A stretch of DNA of 37,890 nucleotides from an uncultured Collinsella sp. GTDB lineage: Bacteria > Actinomycetota > Coriobacteriia > Coriobacteriales > Coriobacteriaceae. The DNA lies in assembly GCA_900549085.1 (NCBI GenBank), contig URMO01000015.1, positions 1 to 37,890 on the forward strand, in the 5' to 3' direction. Shown one piece after another: positions 8,614 to 17,039 of this stretch. The notes under the pieces were generated by a model that did not search any database, was not told where the DNA came from, and saw only the letters and a program-made list of their open reading frames with translations. Positions within the stretch are counted from its first letter, which is position 1. Each line of letters starts with the position of its first letter. The translations under genes were made by a program, and so were the position numbers.

Positions 8614-8651
8614 AAAAGGGGCCGTGGCGACGAACCGCCACGGCCCCTTTT
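8614..8651. terminator. Strong bidirectional terminator between thiD and the phage lysis genes
   Basis: A perfect 16-bp stem (8614-8629 with 8636-8651) has a 6-base loop. A run of five T follows on the minus strand and ttttgttgtt on the plus strand. It can end both thiD (plus) and the phage late transcript (minus), which meet head-on here. Confidence 0.9.
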
Positions 8652-8671
8652 GTTGTTATCGTACGCTGTCG

Positions 8672-8761
8672 CTAGCGCCGGTTGATGCTCACGATGCAGA
8701 GCCCGATTGTCGCCACGGTGCCGCCGAAAAGCGAGCCGAGCACGAATGCCAACGCGATCAT
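8672..8761 (-). CDS. 29-residue phage membrane peptide (DUF3789-like)
   Basis: A 29-codon frame starts with an ATG that overlaps the endolysin stop (ATGA). It encodes one hydrophobic helix (LAFVLGSLFGGTVATIGLCI) and a basic end (NRR). The pattern of a short helix with GSLFGGT resembles the tiny DUF3789-type proteins found near phage lysis genes, a resemblance recalled rather than searched. It could be a holin accessory. The terminator follows 20 bases after its stop, which fits a last gene of the late operon. Confidence 0.65.
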   Translation of the reverse strand: MIALAFVLGSLFGGTVATIGLCIVSINRR

Positions 8762-9897
8762 CGGCGAGTCCCGTCGGACACGTAGCACTGCAGGCGATCG
8801 AGCGCATAGCCGTACATGCCTGCGTAGTCATCGCCACCGTAGGTCGATCCGTCATCGCAGACCTCGTCCCAGTAGCCAGCGTGTGCGACGTCCTGAGAGC
8901 GGTAGTAGACCTGCTTGTAGTCACCGTTGGGCGTGATGTAGTACATCTGAACACCGTCGATGGTCTGGCCCCAGATGCCTGCCATGCCATTCACGCTGTC
9001 GCTGTAGTTGGCGGTCTGCACCCAGCCGAGCCAACCGCTCTCCTTGGTGTGGACGCGATAGCGCAGCGTGCCGCTATCCACCCATGCGATGAGCATGTCG
9101 TGGGAGCCGTAGGGCATGCCAGCAAAGCCTTCGGAGTTGCTGTCATTGAAGTTGGTTACGGCATCGTTCCACGCGCCACAGCGATTGTGCAAGGCATAGT
9201 GGATGTTGACGCTCTTGCCAGTGGACTTCGGAAAACTCGTACGAGTGGCAGAAGTGGACGGCTGGTACGTATTCCCATTGCCATCAGTCGGCGCGATGGG
9301 AGCGACATAACCGCTGCCGAGATAGGCTGAGACCGCCTGCTTGAACTCCCACCAGCTCTTTCCGTACTTGGCGAAGTAGCCATTGGGATCGGTGTGGTCG
9401 GAACCACCCCAGCGCTGAGCAGCCTCGTAGTGGGAAAGCAGGCGCGAGGTATCCCAGCCATGTGTGCGGAGCTCATCGCCAGTCCACTTGACTGCTTCAG
9501 TCCACTGCTTTGCAAAGTCGCTGGCATTGGTGGCGTGCGCCAGCTCGATGCCGATTGTGGCGTAATTGCCATTACCAACATGCCAGCACAAACGGTTCTC
9601 GGGCACCGTGTTGTACACGGTGGAACCGTCAAGCTCCATAACATGGTGCACGACATAGGTATCATTGCCGCTCCAGTAGCTCACGTGGTTGCGGGCACTG
9701 GCGCCCGGGTTAGCGGTCTCGTGAATTACGAGATAACTCGCATTGAGCCATCCATGTCCATTGCTGACATAGCTATCCACACTCTGGTAGGCCTCAGCGC
9801 CGCACGGGGCGGCAAGGGCAGCCACGAGGGCGAGGACAACGGCAAGGACGCTACGGAGCGGCAGCTTGCGCTTGGGCTCGGCACTAGTCTCCGTCAT
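8758..9897 (-). CDS. Endolysin: N-acetylmuramoyl-L-alanine amidase with a signal-like N-terminus
   Basis: The 379-residue protein cleaves peptidoglycan between MurNAc and L-Ala. Residues 1-36 are a basic head and hydrophobic stretch ending near GAEA, like a Sec signal or signal-arrest segment. Residues about 40-190 form an Amidase_2 domain with LVIHETANPG (zinc His59), VVHHVM and GSDHTDPNGYF (zinc His168 and catalytic-site Asp170). Residues about 225-379 contain Trp/Tyr-rich modules (RYRVHTKESGWLGWV) likely to bind the cell wall. The start at 9897 overlaps the holin gene by 14 bases. The export signal suggests release that is not purely holin-dependent. Confidence 0.9.
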   Translation of the reverse strand: MTETSAEPKRKLPLRSVLAVVLALVAALAAPCGAEAYQSVDSYVSNGHGWLNASYLVIHETANPGASARNHVSYWSGNDTYVVHHVMELDGSTVYNTVPENRLCWHVGNGNYATIGIELAHATNASDFAKQWTEAVKWTGDELRTHGWDTSRLLSHYEAAQRWGGSDHTDPNGYFAKYGKSWWEFKQAVSAYLGSGYVAPIAPTDGNGNTYQPSTSATRTSFPKSTGKSVNIHYALHNRCGAWNDAVTNFNDSNSEGFAGMPYGSHDMLIAWVDSGTLRYRVHTKESGWLGWVQTANYSDSVNGMAGIWGQTIDGVQMYYITPNGDYKQVYYRSQDVAHAGYWDEVCDDGSTYGGDDYAGMYGYALDRLQCYVSDGTRR

Positions 9898-10114
9898 GCT
9901 CGCCTCCCGCCTTGAGTCGCGCGGCGTCCACGGCCTGCTCGGCTGCGGCGTAGATGGCCGCACTCGCGACCCCGCATACCGTGCCGATGGCGGCGACGGC
10001 CTGGTTGTCCGTGGCGATGCCGGCGACGCTGGTCGCGACGGAGCCCAAAAAGGCAGCCGTGCACAGCCAGAACTTTCGGCTTGTCACCTTGCGGATAATG
10101 TCTTCGGTAGTCAT
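9884..10114 (-). CDS. Phage holin
   Basis: A 76-residue protein has a basic N-terminus (TSRKFW), two hydrophobic helices (about residues 15-33 and 38-58, rich in Ala/Gly/Val) and a charged C-terminus. This fits small Gram-positive phage holins of the SRKFW type, which form membrane lesions that time lysis. It lies directly upstream of and overlaps the endolysin. Its ATG at 10114 has an AGGAGG-like site 6-11 bases upstream. Confidence 0.8.
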   Translation of the reverse strand: MTTEDIIRKVTSRKFWLCTAAFLGSVATSVAGIATDNQAVAAIGTVCGVASAAIYAAAEQAVDAARLKAGGEHDGD

Positions 10115-10122
10115 GATTCCTC

Positions 10123-10536
10123 CTATCTGTCGGATTCCTTGCTGTAGATCAGGTCGACTCGGTCGCAGATGTGGTCGACCTTTTGAGCCATGCCCTGGCT
10201 ACGCGTCTGGCTGTGGACCAGGTCGGCGTGCAGCACGTCATTCGACGCGACGACCGACTCCATGAGGGTCTTCATCGCCTCCATGAGACTGTTGCTTCGC
10301 TCCATCTGCGCGGCGATTCGCCCTTCCATCTGCGAGCGCTCCCGATCTCGCTGCGCCCGCTCGTCCACTTCGGCCTGCTTTCGCTCCTCGCGCTTGAGGT
10401 CGATGTTCGCCTTGCGCTCGTTCTGGACCTTGTATTCGTCCAGAAATTGCCGCCCAAAATAGAAGGCGATCAGCACCAGCGCCGCGCCGCCAAGCCAGCC
10501 GGGTCCGTACGGCGCGAAGAGCTTGAGCACCTCCAT
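10123..10536 (-). CDS. Membrane-anchored coiled-coil protein of the lysis cassette
   Basis: The 137-residue protein has one N-terminal transmembrane helix (WLGGAALVLIAFYFG, about residues 13-28) followed by a long charged, helix-rich region (DLKREERKQAEVDERAQRDR and onwards), probably a coiled coil. It lies between tail genes and the holin, so a second holin, antiholin or membrane scaffold is likely. No spanin is expected in a monoderm host. The start at 10536 (MEVLKLF) follows GGGAGGGAGG. The family is not recognised with certainty. Confidence 0.65.
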   Translation of the reverse strand: MEVLKLFAPYGPGWLGGAALVLIAFYFGRQFLDEYKVQNERKANIDLKREERKQAEVDERAQRDRERSQMEGRIAAQMERSNSLMEAMKTLMESVVASNDVLHADLVHSQTRSQGMAQKVDHICDRVDLIYSKESDR

Positions 10537-10553
10537 CCGGCCTCCCTCCCGTT

Positions 10554-10592
10554 CTGCAGTGCGGCGGAGGCCCATCCCCCGCCACACTGCAG
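10554..10592. promoter_or_regulatory. Stem-loop between tail and lysis genes
   Basis: Arms of 14 bases (10554-10567 and 10579-10592, each ending in ctgcag/ctgcag symmetry) pair with one G-T-type mismatch around an 11-base loop. There is no T-tract. It sits in the 79-base gap before the lysis cassette and may attenuate transcription or protect a processed lysis transcript. Confidence 0.55.
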
Positions 10593-10615
10593 GTTCGGCC
10601 CCCCGTAACGCCGGC

Positions 10616-10873
10616 CTACGCCGCCGCCATCGTGCCGACGCACACGGCCAGCGGGCCCTGCGACAGGATCACGGCGCGGTCGGTGATGACGCACCCCGTG
10701 CAGGAGCGCACCATCGGGACCGTCACCACCGCGCCGTGCAGCATCACGTCGAGCGCCGTGTCGTGGACGCCCACGACCGTGCCGAACTCCATCGTCAGCC
10801 GCTTGCCGCCCGACGGCATCGCCGCCGCCAGCCGTGCCGCCGCGCTCTTGATCTCGGCTGCCGAATCGCTCAT
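10616..10873 (-). CDS. Small tail/baseplate protein, OB-fold-like
   Basis: An 85-residue protein with an Ala-rich helix of about 20 residues, then alternating beta strands (FGTVVGVHDTALDVMLHGAVVTVP) and VLSQGPL-like turns. Such small barrel proteins often accompany tail hub proteins. A CTGC motif at about residues 61-64 is of unknown use. The ATG at 10873 overlaps the stop of the preceding tail gene (ATGA), indicating translational coupling. The function is inferred only from size and position. Confidence 0.55.
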   Translation of the reverse strand: MSDSAAEIKSAAARLAAAMPSGGKRLTMEFGTVVGVHDTALDVMLHGAVVTVPMVRSCTGCVITDRAVILSQGPLAVCVGTMAAA

Positions 10874-12435
10874 CGCTCGTACCTCCTCGCCGTGTGTTTT
10901 ATGACGCAGCCGGCGTCGAGCGTCAGCGTCTGCTTCTGGATTGCCAGCTTGCCGACCACCCCGCCGGTCCTGTAGTTCATCGCCACCGCCATGCACGGCT
11001 CGACGGGCTTATACACGCTCTTGAACTCGTCCGTGCGCGTCACGGCGCGCTCGGTGGCGAGCAGCTCCGCCGCTTTGCGGTCCGCCGCCGCCTGCATGGC
11101 GTCCTGGGGCCAAGGTGTGGCGTTGCCTCCCTCCTCGACCTTGTCGGCGACGAAGATGGCCTCGCCGCCGTCGATGTAGCAGTAGCCCCAGCTGACCTTG
11201 TTGTGGTTCTCCGTGGCGTGATAGGTGTAGCTGACCTTCTGCCACTCGCCAGTCATGGTGAACCCCTTGGTCACCGGGCCAAGCACCCTCTCCTGATCCC
11301 AGAAGGACTGTATGATGCCCGTCGCGCCCTTGGTGCCCTTGACCCACACGCTCTGCGTGTAGTCCGTATCCTTCTTGACGCTCGGCCCCTCGTCCTGGCA
11401 GAAGCCGACGCGCCCGCCACTCGAGACGACCTTGATGCCGAAGAGCACGCCCACCTGCGGCGAGTCGGGAACGTAGACGGTCTGGATGCTGCCGTGCGAA
11501 TCGCTCTGCCTGAAGCTCTTATCCGACTTCTTGCCGGTGCCGATGAGGGCGTTGGCGGCGCCCTCGACAAGGTTGGTGTCCTCGGTGTCCACGCCCGGAA
11601 GGCTGTCGTAGCTGTAGCTCTTTACGATTCGACGACCGACCGAGACGGTCGACAGGTCGGAGTCGGGCGAGTCGTCCACCGCTGTGCCGCGCACCGATGC
11701 GTCCTGCGTGCTGAAGTCCACGTGCACGACGTTGCAAACCTCGGCGCGATTGGTCGATTCGGTCATGTCCGACATGAAGCGCGCGTCCCTGCCCTCGGTG
11801 AACTCAGCCGAGATGGGCATGTCGGCGGGCTCGACGTAGCGCCTGTAGATCACGTTGCCCATTCGGTCGGTCGCCGGCGAGCGGAACCCGGCCGCCTTGA
11901 GGAGCAGGTCCACCGCGTCCAGCTTGTTCTTGGCGTCGTTGTCCCTGCCCACGCCGAAAACCAAGGTGCTGCCCAGAAGGAGACTGCTGGGGTCGGCGTA
12001 GACGGTGAGGCCGACCGATTCGGCAATCTTGACGGCCTCATCAACCAGATTGCTGCCCGCAACGATCACGTACGGCCCGTCGAAGTCGTCGTCTTTGAGC
12101 CGCTTCAGGAGGCCGTAGGCATTGATCTGTCCCTCGCGGTAGGCACCGTCGATGTCCACCGAGTCCACCACGGGCATGAATGTTCCGAGGCACTCGCGCC
12201 TCTCGCTGCCGTCCGAGAAGGAGGCGTTGAGGTACACGCGCAGAAAGTCGTTGCCGACGTCGAACTTGTCGGCGAAGTCCAGGGATGCGGTCTCGTAGAG
12301 CGCCGTGTTCGCGTTGCGCTCTATAGAGCCGCCGTTCTCGATGTCGCGCACGAAGTCGAGCTCGAGCCCCGTCTCGCGCGAGACGCGCACGAAGTCGTAG
12401 GAGGCGTCAAACGGCCTCGTCCAGTTATCAGCCAT
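10870..12435 (-). CDS. Tail hub / host-interaction protein with a carbohydrate-binding-like module
   Basis: The 521-residue protein begins with MADNWTRPFDASYDFVRVSRETG. The N-terminal half resembles tail-hub or tip proteins that begin with a distal-tail contact region (VGNDFLRVYL, ERRECLGTFMPVVDS). Around residues 330-450 is a jelly-roll-like stretch (YTQSVWVKG, GEWQKVSYTYHA, GEAIFVADKVEEG) typical of CBM_4_9-like modules. The C-terminal part contains DRKAAELLATERAVTRTDEF and a beta-rich end. It overlaps its upstream neighbour by 8 bases. I infer a role at the tail tip contacting surface glycans. The exact family is uncertain. Confidence 0.65.
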   Translation of the reverse strand: MADNWTRPFDASYDFVRVSRETGLELDFVRDIENGGSIERNANTALYETASLDFADKFDVGNDFLRVYLNASFSDGSERRECLGTFMPVVDSVDIDGAYREGQINAYGLLKRLKDDDFDGPYVIVAGSNLVDEAVKIAESVGLTVYADPSSLLLGSTLVFGVGRDNDAKNKLDAVDLLLKAAGFRSPATDRMGNVIYRRYVEPADMPISAEFTEGRDARFMSDMTESTNRAEVCNVVHVDFSTQDASVRGTAVDDSPDSDLSTVSVGRRIVKSYSYDSLPGVDTEDTNLVEGAANALIGTGKKSDKSFRQSDSHGSIQTVYVPDSPQVGVLFGIKVVSSGGRVGFCQDEGPSVKKDTDYTQSVWVKGTKGATGIIQSFWDQERVLGPVTKGFTMTGEWQKVSYTYHATENHNKVSWGYCYIDGGEAIFVADKVEEGGNATPWPQDAMQAAADRKAAELLATERAVTRTDEFKSVYKPVEPCMAVAMNYRTGGVVGKLAIQKQTLTLDAGCVIKHTARRYER

Positions 12436-14614
12436 TGGCGGGCTCCTCCCACGTCTCCCACGTCGGGTCGCACGAAGCCACCCACGCGCCATCAGAACGC
12501 TTCACGCCGCAGCTCAGGCGGGCGCGGAACCGCTCGCCGTGGAGGTCGCGCACCCAGAAACGCCCCGCGGTGTTCATGATCTCGAGGAATGACTTGTAGT
12601 CCTCCTCGTCGAGCAGTAGGAAGTCCATGCTGTCCTTGACGTCCCTCTCGTTGATGCCGTACGAGACGGGCAGCCCCTCCCCGCCGTCGGCGAAGTGCAG
12701 CATCTTGTACCCGTGCGTCACCTTGCGGCTCGAGCCCTTCTTGAGATAGCGCCCGAGCCACGACCTCTCAGCGCCGGCTCCCCAGTTGAGAGCCACCGCG
12801 CGGCTCGCCACGGTCGTCTTGACCCTCGTCTCCGTGCTCACGCCCGTCGCGGCGTAGGCGACCGCGACGTACTCGAACTCGCTGTTGAGCGGAGGCAGCG
12901 GGTCGCTCGCGCCCTCGCCCGCCGCAAGGTGAGAGCCGAGCTGCAGGGTCGAGCCGTCGGGCAGGACGCGCGACACGGTAAAGTGGGACGTCTCGGGCGT
13001 GTCGTCGCTGTCGGCCTTGCCTGGGAATACCGACAGCTGGCATCCCAGCCTCTCGTCGACGAAGATGTTTAGCGACGGTTTGGCTGGCGGTGCCCAGTCG
13101 GTCCGGAAAGCTCTCGAGGCGGTGACCGATAGCGACGATCCGGCCGTGACCGTGAGCATGACCCTGTACGGCGTGAAGTTGACGAAGGTGTGTTGCGCGT
13201 AGCCCAGGCGGAAGGAGCGCGCGTCCTTGTCCACAGCCCCGCTCCACAGAAGGTTGCCCCTGATGTCGCATAAAGACAGGTACTGTCGGCTGACGCCCGT
13301 CTCGTCGGCCACCTTCCACGTGAAGGTATGCGGCACCGCGCGCAAGGTTGCCCCGTCCGCAGCCGGGTCGGTGAAGAATGCCTGGGGCGCGTCCGCCACG
13401 GTATATGCCGCCGCGCTCGACCATGCGCCCCAGTCCTCGTCGAGGCCCTTGGTGCGCACGCGTACGGTGTAGAGGCCCTTGGTGCCAGTCGGCAGCTTCA
13501 GGCTCGCACCCGGGCCATCGACCGTCGTGGTGGTGGGACCCGTCGGCGTCGTGATCTGCACCTCAGCGGAGGCCTGCGCCGAGCCGTCCGGATGGTTGGG
13601 CACCCATTCGAGTGTCGCGGTCGAGCGGGTGGCATAAGCCGCCCTGACGCCCCTGATGGACGGTGCGAGCGGCGGGCATATAGTCGTGACCTCGTTTGAC
13701 TCGGTCCACGGTCCCTTGAGGCCGCTCTTGACCGCGCGGACGCGGTAGCACACCGTTCCCGCCGGCGTCTCCTCGTCCTCCCAGGAGGCGTTTACGTCCG
13801 CATCGACCCACGTCTTGCGGCCGTCGGTCGAGAGCTGGAACTCCCAGCTGTCGACGAAGGCCGGCGCGTCGTGCCCCTTGAGCACGACCTTCGCCGCCTC
13901 CGCCTTGACTGCCTCGAGCATGCCGAGCGCCGTCGGCGTGGTGTAGATCGCCGGAGCGCTCACACCGTAGTCCGACGTGCCGCCGGGGCCCGTCGCCTTG
14001 GCCGAGAAGATGTACATGCAGCCCGGCTCGAGGCCGTTGTAGGTGTGGCTCGTGGTATCCCAACTAACGGTGCCGACGTCGGTGAACTTCCCCGGGCCGT
14101 TCTTCACCACGCCGACGGTCACGGTCGACCAGGGGTAGTCGCCGTTCATGCCCGTGTAGTCGACGTCCCAGCTGACCTTCGCGCTGGTGTCGCTCAGGCG
14201 CTCCGCCCTTATGTTCTTCGGCGTGTGCGGCGTGTGGTAGGCGCGGCACGGCACCGTGACGGTGTTGGAGGCGTTCGAGGTGCCGTTGCCGAAGCCGCCC
14301 GTGACGTTGATCTGGCCCGTGAAGGTGTGGTTGTAGGCGTCGCCGTTGCCGCGCGCGAGTACGACGTCGCGCGACGTGCACTGCACCCACACCCAGCCGG
14401 AGTTGTTCGTCGAGTATACCGAGCCGTTCCACGAGCCGCCCGCCGACGAGCTGCCGTTTGCGTAGCAGTCGATGGCGTAGCGCGTGCCGTAGCCGTGCGT
14501 GACGCGGTAGGTCACGGTGGTGTCCGTGCGCCCGACCTCAGCAACGTCCACGTACGCGCACCAGCAGTACTTGCGATAGCCGCTTCCGCCTTGAACCCAG
14601 TTTCCCTGCGCCAT
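12428..14614 (-). CDS. Tail protein with several fibronectin type III domains
   Basis: This 728-residue protein starts with a Gly/Ser/Trp-rich beta domain (about residues 1-125), followed by at least three FnIII-like units (PKNIRAERLSDTSAKVSWDV; TWVDADVNASWEDEETPAGT; PSIRGVRAAYATRSTATLEW) and a C-terminal part with LLLDEEDYKSFLEIMNTAG and GERFRARL that looks like a distal tail or fibre attachment domain. FnIII domains in tail proteins are thought to aid weak surface binding. It follows the tape measure directly, where distal tail proteins are normally encoded. Confidence 0.75.
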   Translation of the reverse strand: MAQGNWVQGGSGYRKYCWCAYVDVAEVGRTDTTVTYRVTHGYGTRYAIDCYANGSSSAGGSWNGSVYSTNNSGWVWVQCTSRDVVLARGNGDAYNHTFTGQINVTGGFGNGTSNASNTVTVPCRAYHTPHTPKNIRAERLSDTSAKVSWDVDYTGMNGDYPWSTVTVGVVKNGPGKFTDVGTVSWDTTSHTYNGLEPGCMYIFSAKATGPGGTSDYGVSAPAIYTTPTALGMLEAVKAEAAKVVLKGHDAPAFVDSWEFQLSTDGRKTWVDADVNASWEDEETPAGTVCYRVRAVKSGLKGPWTESNEVTTICPPLAPSIRGVRAAYATRSTATLEWVPNHPDGSAQASAEVQITTPTGPTTTTVDGPGASLKLPTGTKGLYTVRVRTKGLDEDWGAWSSAAAYTVADAPQAFFTDPAADGATLRAVPHTFTWKVADETGVSRQYLSLCDIRGNLLWSGAVDKDARSFRLGYAQHTFVNFTPYRVMLTVTAGSSLSVTASRAFRTDWAPPAKPSLNIFVDERLGCQLSVFPGKADSDDTPETSHFTVSRVLPDGSTLQLGSHLAAGEGASDPLPPLNSEFEYVAVAYAATGVSTETRVKTTVASRAVALNWGAGAERSWLGRYLKKGSSRKVTHGYKMLHFADGGEGLPVSYGINERDVKDSMDFLLLDEEDYKSFLEIMNTAGRFWVRDLHGERFRARLSCGVKRSDGAWVASCDPTWETWEEPANG

Positions 14615-14615
14615 C

Positions 14616-17039
14616 CTACGCGACCCCCATCGCCATGCTCTGCTCCACCGCCGCGACGAAGGCCCTGAACGCGGACGCCACGCGCCCGTCGAAGCCCAGC
14701 AGGTCGCCGTTGAGGTAGAGGTTGTAAACGTTGCCGCCGCCCGCGAAGCCCGCGGCTCCGTTGGCGGTCGCCCCGTATGCTCCGCCGCCGGTAACGCTCA
14801 CACCGAACTTCGCGGCGCGCTCGACCTTCCCGACGGCAGACTCCATCGACTTCACGGGCTCGTCAGCCGTGTCGTCGATGCCGAGGGCCGCGCCCTCCAT
14901 GACGTAGCCGAACATCTTGCGGAACACGCGCGACGGCGAGTGGATGCCGAGCAGGTTCTTGGCCGCGTCGATGGCGCCGCCCACCACGCCGGTAATCTTG
15001 CTCACGACCACGCCGGCCGCGCCGCTGATTCCGTTTGCGATGCCCTGCACGATTTGCGATCCGATGGATGCCACGCGGCCCGGAATGGAGGACAGGGCGC
15101 CCATGATGGAGCTGCCGATGCTCGAGGCCGCCGAGGTCACGAAGCCGACCGCGCCGCGGATGGCGGAGCCCAGGCTGCTGATTCCGTTGCGGCCGATGCT
15201 CGCCAGGGTGGACGGCAGGTTGGCGATGGCACCGCGGATGGCGGACACGATGTTGGCGCCGCACGAGCTGACGAAACCGGCCATGCCGGTGATGCCGTTG
15301 CCCAGGAACGTGATGGCGTTTCTGCCGAGGCTCAGCCAGTCGAGCTCCGACCACGCCGAGACGAAGGCCGAGAAGATGGCTGGGATGTTGGCGATGAGCG
15401 TCGGTATCGCCTGCACGATGCCAAGCGCCAGCGTCACGATTGCCTGGATGCCGGCACCGAGCAGTATCGGCGCGTTGTCGTTGATCGCGCTGGCGAGGTT
15501 CTGCACGATGACCGGGGCCTGCTCGATGATGGTCGGCAGGCTGTCGGCGATACCCTGCGCCAGGCCGACGATCAGGTTCGCCGCGCCCTCTGCCAGAACG
15601 CCCGCGTTCTCGGCTATGGACTCGGAGAGGCCGGTGAGAATCTGCAGACCGCTCTCCATGATGGAGGGCAGGTTCTCGGACAGGTACCCACCGAGCGAGG
15701 TCATGAGCGACGCCGCCGTCTCGAAAAGGAACGACAGCCCCATCTCGATTCCCTCGGCGAGCCTGGGGACGACCTCGCCGCCCACGTCGGCGAAGCCCTC
15801 GGCGATGCCGGGCAGCGATGAGGTGATGTTCTCCTGCAGCGTGGACAGGTCGCCGTCGAGCAGCGTCAGGCCGTAGACCATGGCGAGGTGCAGCGACTCC
15901 AACGGGTTGTCCCCCGCCGCCCAGATCTCGCCAAGGCCCTTGAAACGCTCGCCGATCTCACCCACGCCGTCAGACACGGCGGAGAGGATGTCGCCCATGG
16001 GCCCGGGCACGGCCTCAGCCGCACTGCCGAGCGCCTGAGTGAAAATGTCGACGAACGCCTGGCCGAGCACGGGACCGACCGACGTGACAAGGCTCGGTAG
16101 CTGCGACAACGCCGTGCCGACGATGGTCGCAACGCGCGGGACGACGTTCGAAGCCGCCGTCTCGACCGACTGTAACAGCTCCTCGGTGAGCTTGCCCATG
16201 TCGGCGTCGTCCTTGCTCAGCTCCGTCACCCAGTTCTCCCAGGCGGCCTTGGCCATGTTGCAGGAGCCCTCGATGGTCGTCGCGGCCTCGCGCGATGTCG
16301 TGCCGGCGATCTGCATCTGCTCCTGCATCGTGTGGATGGCGAGCACGATGTTGTCGAAGGACAGGCTCGACTCATCCACGGCGGAGTTGACGGCGTGCGC
16401 GTCCTTGACGAGGCGCTGCATCTCCTCCTTGGTGCCGCCATACCCCAGCTTGAGGTTGTCGAGCATCGTGTAGTTCTGCTTGGCAAAGCCTTGGTAAGCG
16501 TTCTGGAGGTCCTCCATCGCCGTGCCGAAGGTATTCGCGTTGTCGCTCATGTCGACCATGGCCGTGTTGGCGTACTCGGCCGCCTTGACCGTGTCGCCGC
16601 CCAGCGATTTGACGAGCGAGGCAGAGAATCCCGTCACCTGCTCCATGTACCGGTTGGCGCTCAGGCCGGCCGTTATGTAGGCGCGGTCGGCGTTGGCCAG
16701 CACCGTCGTCTGGGCCTGCTCGAGCTGCTCCCACTTACCGGAGCACTGCTCGACGGTCTGGCCGGTCATGGCGGCGTAGTCCTCGAGCGACTTGCCCATG
16801 TTGCCGAATATCTTCTGGATGCCGCCGACGTTCTGCTCGTATGCGGCGTATGCGTTCATGCTCATGCCCGTGACGGCAGCGACGCCCGCCCCCACGGCGG
16901 CGACGCCCACGCCTACCGCCTTGGCAACGGTCGCTCCGGCCTTGCCGAGCGTGCCCACGACCTTCGAGGCCACGCCCTCGGCCTTGCCGCTGGCCTCGTC
17001 CTTGAGGCCGACCTTAATCATCAGGTCGAGAAGGTTCAC
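14616..17039 (-). CDS. Tail tape measure protein
   Basis: The 807-residue protein sets tail length and is ejected with DNA. It begins with a GTG behind a stop-overlapping spacer. An Ala/Gly/Val-rich hydrophobic region (about residues 25-60, VGVGVAAVGAGVAAVTG) precedes the TP901-type core (AYAAYEQNVGGIQKIFGNMG). Long helical repeats with Ile/Leu/Ala periodicity follow (VGLAQGIADSLPTIIEQAPVIV and similar). FSP... is replaced by LLGIHSPSRVFRKMFGYVMEG, the conserved C-terminal tape-measure motif. At roughly 1.5 angstrom per residue this predicts a tail near 120 nm. Confidence 0.92.
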   Translation of the reverse strand: MNLLDLMIKVGLKDEASGKAEGVASKVVGTLGKAGATVAKAVGVGVAAVGAGVAAVTGMSMNAYAAYEQNVGGIQKIFGNMGKSLEDYAAMTGQTVEQCSGKWEQLEQAQTTVLANADRAYITAGLSANRYMEQVTGFSASLVKSLGGDTVKAAEYANTAMVDMSDNANTFGTAMEDLQNAYQGFAKQNYTMLDNLKLGYGGTKEEMQRLVKDAHAVNSAVDESSLSFDNIVLAIHTMQEQMQIAGTTSREAATTIEGSCNMAKAAWENWVTELSKDDADMGKLTEELLQSVETAASNVVPRVATIVGTALSQLPSLVTSVGPVLGQAFVDIFTQALGSAAEAVPGPMGDILSAVSDGVGEIGERFKGLGEIWAAGDNPLESLHLAMVYGLTLLDGDLSTLQENITSSLPGIAEGFADVGGEVVPRLAEGIEMGLSFLFETAASLMTSLGGYLSENLPSIMESGLQILTGLSESIAENAGVLAEGAANLIVGLAQGIADSLPTIIEQAPVIVQNLASAINDNAPILLGAGIQAIVTLALGIVQAIPTLIANIPAIFSAFVSAWSELDWLSLGRNAITFLGNGITGMAGFVSSCGANIVSAIRGAIANLPSTLASIGRNGISSLGSAIRGAVGFVTSAASSIGSSIMGALSSIPGRVASIGSQIVQGIANGISGAAGVVVSKITGVVGGAIDAAKNLLGIHSPSRVFRKMFGYVMEGAALGIDDTADEPVKSMESAVGKVERAAKFGVSVTGGGAYGATANGAAGFAGGGNVYNLYLNGDLLGFDGRVASAFRAFVAAVEQSMAMGVA

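Noticed and set aside
10894..12579. 561-codon plus-strand frame across the tail hub gene
   Set aside because: Antisense shadow of a coupled phage gene; composition (Val/His/Arg-rich) is not protein-like and no ribosome site is seen.
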